A stretch of DNA of 64,000 nucleotides, from NCBI RefSeq assembly GCF_040581485.1, contig NC_090128.1, positions 41,136,931 to 41,200,930 on the forward strand, read 5' to 3'. Shown piece by piece: positions 61,192 to 64,000 of the stretch. A program made the translations under genes and the position numbers. Positions within the stretch are counted from its first letter, which is position 1; every line of letters begins with the position of its first letter. This DNA is from Linepithema humile. Lineage: Eukaryota; Arthropoda; Insecta; Hymenoptera; Formicidae. A model generated the notes under the pieces. It saw nothing but the letters and a program-made list of their open reading frames with translations, did no database searches and was not told where the DNA came from.

Positions 61192-62466
61192 ATGCAACGA
61201 TCAAGAAACTTCACAACTAGTGATAAAAATAGTTTATTAGACATTATTTTTTTATATCGACACATAATAGAAAATAAAGAATGCAATAATAATATAATTT
61301 TAAAAAAAGATGAAACGTGGGCAAATGTTACAAAGGAATTTAATGCACGTAATACGATACAACGAACAGAAAAAAATTTAAAATATTTATGGGATAATAT
61401 AAAAAAAGAAACAAGAAAATATTGCGCTACATTTAAGCGAGAAATTTATAAAACAGGTATAAATGTTATATCGTGCCTTTTATGTCAAAACCACGAATGT
61501 GCAAATTTTAATCTCATTTTTCTTTGTAACATTTATTTTGTATTATTTGATTTTGTATTTACAAAGCTTCAGAACTAAGTATTTAAAATATCCTAGGATA
61601 TTTAAAATATCCTCTGAAGCTCCTAGCTTTGTAAATACCTTATCAAGTAGTATAAAATAAATTTCACAAAGAGATTAAAGAAAATTTGCACATTTATGAT
61701 TTTGGTATAAGAGGGACGATATGTATATTAATATAATTAATGGTATTATATTATTATATTAATGTTAAAATTAGAAAAGTATTATACTTTGTTATCGAAT
61801 TTGTAGGTGGAGGTGTGTCTAATTTAGAAAAAAATATGTTATATGAACGAGCTAAAGAAATTATGGGGGAAACAGCAACAAATGGATTATTAAATCCCTA
61901 TGATTCAGATTTCATTTATAATAAAGAAAACATTATAACAGTTGATGATATTTTACAAGATACAAATGATGAAAGCAATTCAACTGAAGTATTTACAGTA
62001 AATTCATAACTCAATAATACAAAGTTATTAACAAAATATAAATATATAATATTTAACACAAAACATTTAAAATTTTTAGCATTTAATAAAGAATAAAGAA
62101 ATTAATGATTGGACAATTTGGAATAGCAAGAAATTAAAATCACAAATAAGTTTTCCGTTACAAAATAAAGAAGAGGATATACCAACAACATCAACATGTA
62201 CTATTGGTAAAAAAAGGAAGCATGATGAAATCAGCCAGTGCAATAAGATTTCAAAACTAAAAAATACTGAAATAGCATGTAATAAAAAAGCTAATATAGA
62301 AGAAAAAGAAATGTACGAAATGGAAACGTTAAAGAACAAATTAGAAACAGAAAAATTAAAAGTAGAATTATTAAAATTATCTATAGAAAAAGAAAAAATA
62401 TTAATAGAAAAAGAAAAACTGATAAAACAAAAAATTGAGGAACAAGAGGTAATATCTTTAGAATAA
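61192..62466 (+). CDS. Myb/SANT-like protein of a second Harbinger-type element
   Basis: Three exons join in frame: 61192-61456, 61807-61997 and 62080-62466 (about 280 aa). Residues about 8-85 resemble the SANT-like domain of the 48404 gene (FTTSDKNSLLDIIFLYRHII, DETWANVTKEF, KNLKYLWDNIKKE), followed by YKTGGGVSN. The last about 70 residues are a Lys/Glu/Leu coiled coil ending EEQEVISLE. It is intact but differs widely from the first gene, so it is a separate subfamily. No transposase frame accompanies it up to 63,190. The first intron contains a hairpin MITE. It could be a remnant of an element or a gene kept by the host; the sequence alone does not decide. Confidence 0.78.
61473..61722. mobile_element. 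hairpin MITE in the SANT gene intron
   Basis: The left arm (ATGTGCAAATTTTAATCTC...GTATTTACAAAGCT) and the right arm are inverted copies; the loop is near 61,600 (ATCCTAGGAT). It lies wholly inside intron 1, so the gene can still splice. Confidence 0.75.
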
Positions 62467-63009
62467 TATGAAAATAAACTTTTAGTTTATAGTTTACAAT
62501 ATTTTTATTGATTAGTTTTTTTTTACTCGAATTTTACTCGATAAGATTGAATTTTTTATTTCTATTAAGTTTCTTTGAAGAGATAATCTTCTGTACCTGA
62601 AATATGTTTGTTTTGTTCATTGAATTTAAAAGTTGAATTTATTTAATTTCTTATTTAAAACATATTTTTAGTTTATATTATCAGAGTTTGATAAACCAGA
62701 TTATTAAATACGACAAATGCATTATATTAAAAAAATAATATAAAGGTGCTGTATTTTTTATTGTATTTAATGTTATTACTATTATAAATACATCTAAAAT
62801 GTCATTATTTTTTGTAAAAGGTTATTAATAATAACAATTTCTTTCTTTAAGTTGATAATCTGTTTTTATTTATTTATATTTAAAAAATTAATAAAATATA
62901 TTATTGTTGCCTTTAATGTTTTTTTGAAGTTTCTTTGACATGCTTCAAAGTAACCTGCAATTATTAAATTTGTAGATACATAATTTCATATTATATCTTA
63001 TTTGTAATA

Positions 63010-63014
<5 letters not shown>
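62467..63014. other. AT-rich stretch without gene
   Basis: Nothing recognised between the SANT-like gene and the TA microsatellite. Confidence 0.5.
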
Positions 63015-63071
<57 letters not shown>

Positions 63072-63072
63072 T

Positions 63073-63114
<42 letters not shown>

Positions 63115-63125
63115 GTAATATATGT
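63015..63125. repeat. (TA)n microsatellite with palindromic centre
   Basis: Two TA runs separated by ATATATTACTATATA, with ATATAGTAATATATG after the second run; the pair forms an inverted repeat. Confidence 0.88.
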
Positions 63126-63202
63126 ATATTTTTAATGAACTCTTTATTTCTGTCATTTTTTTCAGATTCTCTTTTCACAATAGTTGAAAATAAAATTAGA
63201 AC

Positions 63203-64000
63203 ATGTATTCAATCGTTGAATTTAATGATGGAATATTTGCTATTCCAACTATTTGGTTAAGCACAGACAAGAAAAAAGCTAAATGGCCTCCATTTGATGA
63301 AAGAAAAACTTTGAAAGCTATCTCTAGGAGAGAAGAACCTGATGAAAATTGGGAATTTTTAAGTGTCATAAGAATTTTTGGAACTGCATGTAAAATAATA
63401 ATATAGGTTTTATATGTTCAATTAATAATATATGTTATATAAGAGTGATAAAAATACTTGTTTTATTACAGCTGATTATGATAATGCTATGAAAAAAGTG
63501 TCCTTAGCAGAACAGCTGACTGATATTAGTGATTCAGAAAATGCAAAAAAGACTAGAAAACGTCGTGCACGTCGTATGTTATCAAGTGAGGATTCTGACA
63601 ATGAAGAATATCCTCCAAGAAAAAGATCAAACAGAATTAAAAGTAGTATGAAAAAAACAATGAATTCCAACATCCAATATCCAGAATTTCCTTCAACATC
63701 CAAATTACCACTTATTAGTATGGAAAATGGTAATTATATATATATTTACAAATTGCATAGCAAGTAATATACTTCAGTCAATGTACTTCTTAAACGCTCC
63801 ATTAATTTGTGATATACATATTATTTGCTTGAATATAACATAATTTCTTTTCTTGTTTCTATTATAGATAATTCAATTGAAAAACATGATGGTGATACAT
63901 CAATTGTACATGATGATGATACATCAATTGTACAAAAGAAAAATACTTTTATGAAAACATTCACCATTAAAGATACTTCTACAGATATAGATGTAGATCA
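63203..64000 (+). CDS. DUF4806-type protein, N-terminal exons (partial, runs off the window)
   Basis: Three exons read in frame: 63203-63389, 63472-63729 and from 63868 to the window end. The start MYSIVEFNDGIFAIPTIWLS, then KWPPFD and EDP-type NWEFLSV, resembles the N-terminal region of insect proteins whose C-terminus carries DUF4806. A basic, Ser/Asp-rich segment follows (KKTRKRRARRM, SSEDSDNEE, PPRKRS), likely nuclear localisation signals. Exon 3 has a short direct repeat (DDTSIV twice). The C-terminal domain is outside the window, so the assignment rests on the N-terminus only. It follows the SANT gene in the same direction; whether it belongs to the same mobile element is open. Confidence 0.6.

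Noticed and set aside
1..64000. LTR or LINE retrotransposon sequence
   Set aside because: No reverse transcriptase, integrase or gag-like frame was recognised anywhere; all mobile DNA seen is of the cut-and-paste or foldback type.

Overview
The window looks like nuclear DNA of an insect, most probably a hymenopteran such as an ant. It has AT-rich intergenic DNA broken by CpG-rich islands, short introns with clean GT/AG borders, polyglutamine-rich coding sequence, a short (TTAGG)n tract of the insect telomere type, and many inverted-repeat DNA transposons. Nothing bacterial or viral is visible. All gene models are read by eye from splice signals and protein resemblance; no search was run.

Layout. 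Bases 1 to about 30,100 hold no gene I can support. This stretch has AT-rich DNA, several GC-rich islands and microsatellites, plus two intact Foldback-type elements (3344-5423 and 12439-14602). Both have 9-bp target duplications, related ends and internal tandem arrays (161-bp and 151-bp units).

From 29,579 to about 45,180 lies a direct segmental duplication, copy A 29,579-37,150 and copy B 39,146-45,178, separated by a 2-kb spacer. Each copy carries, on the minus strand, the first coding exon of a Ser/Thr/Gln-rich protein and a complete medium-chain acyl-CoA dehydrogenase (ACADM) gene. The copies decayed reciprocally: the Q-rich exon is intact only in A, and ACADM is intact only in B (10 coding exons, 416 aa). 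A has a later hAT-type MITE insertion with its empty site preserved in B; B has a telomere-repeat insertion just after the ACADM stop codon.

From 45,180 to the end the window is a transposon nest. An 8.6-kb hAT element (47708-56349, 8-bp duplication ACCGTAGC) carries a broken BED-finger transposase. It has itself been invaded by a complete, apparently intact PIF/Harbinger element (48029-52649, duplication TTA) that encodes both Harbinger proteins: a Myb/SANT-like protein and a DDE nuclease. Around these are several families of hairpin MITEs with 2-, 3- or 4-bp target duplications, and a composite repeat nested inside another element (57944-60042). A second Harbinger-type terminus with an intact SANT-like gene (61192-62466) follows. 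The window ends in the first exons of a gene resembling the N-terminal part of DUF4806 proteins.

How the parts relate: ACADM-B is the only clearly functional host metabolic gene. The Q-rich exon is the 5' end of a gene whose remaining exons must lie to the left, past a long intron or outside the window. The mobile elements are the main story of the right third, and their nesting gives a readable insertion order.
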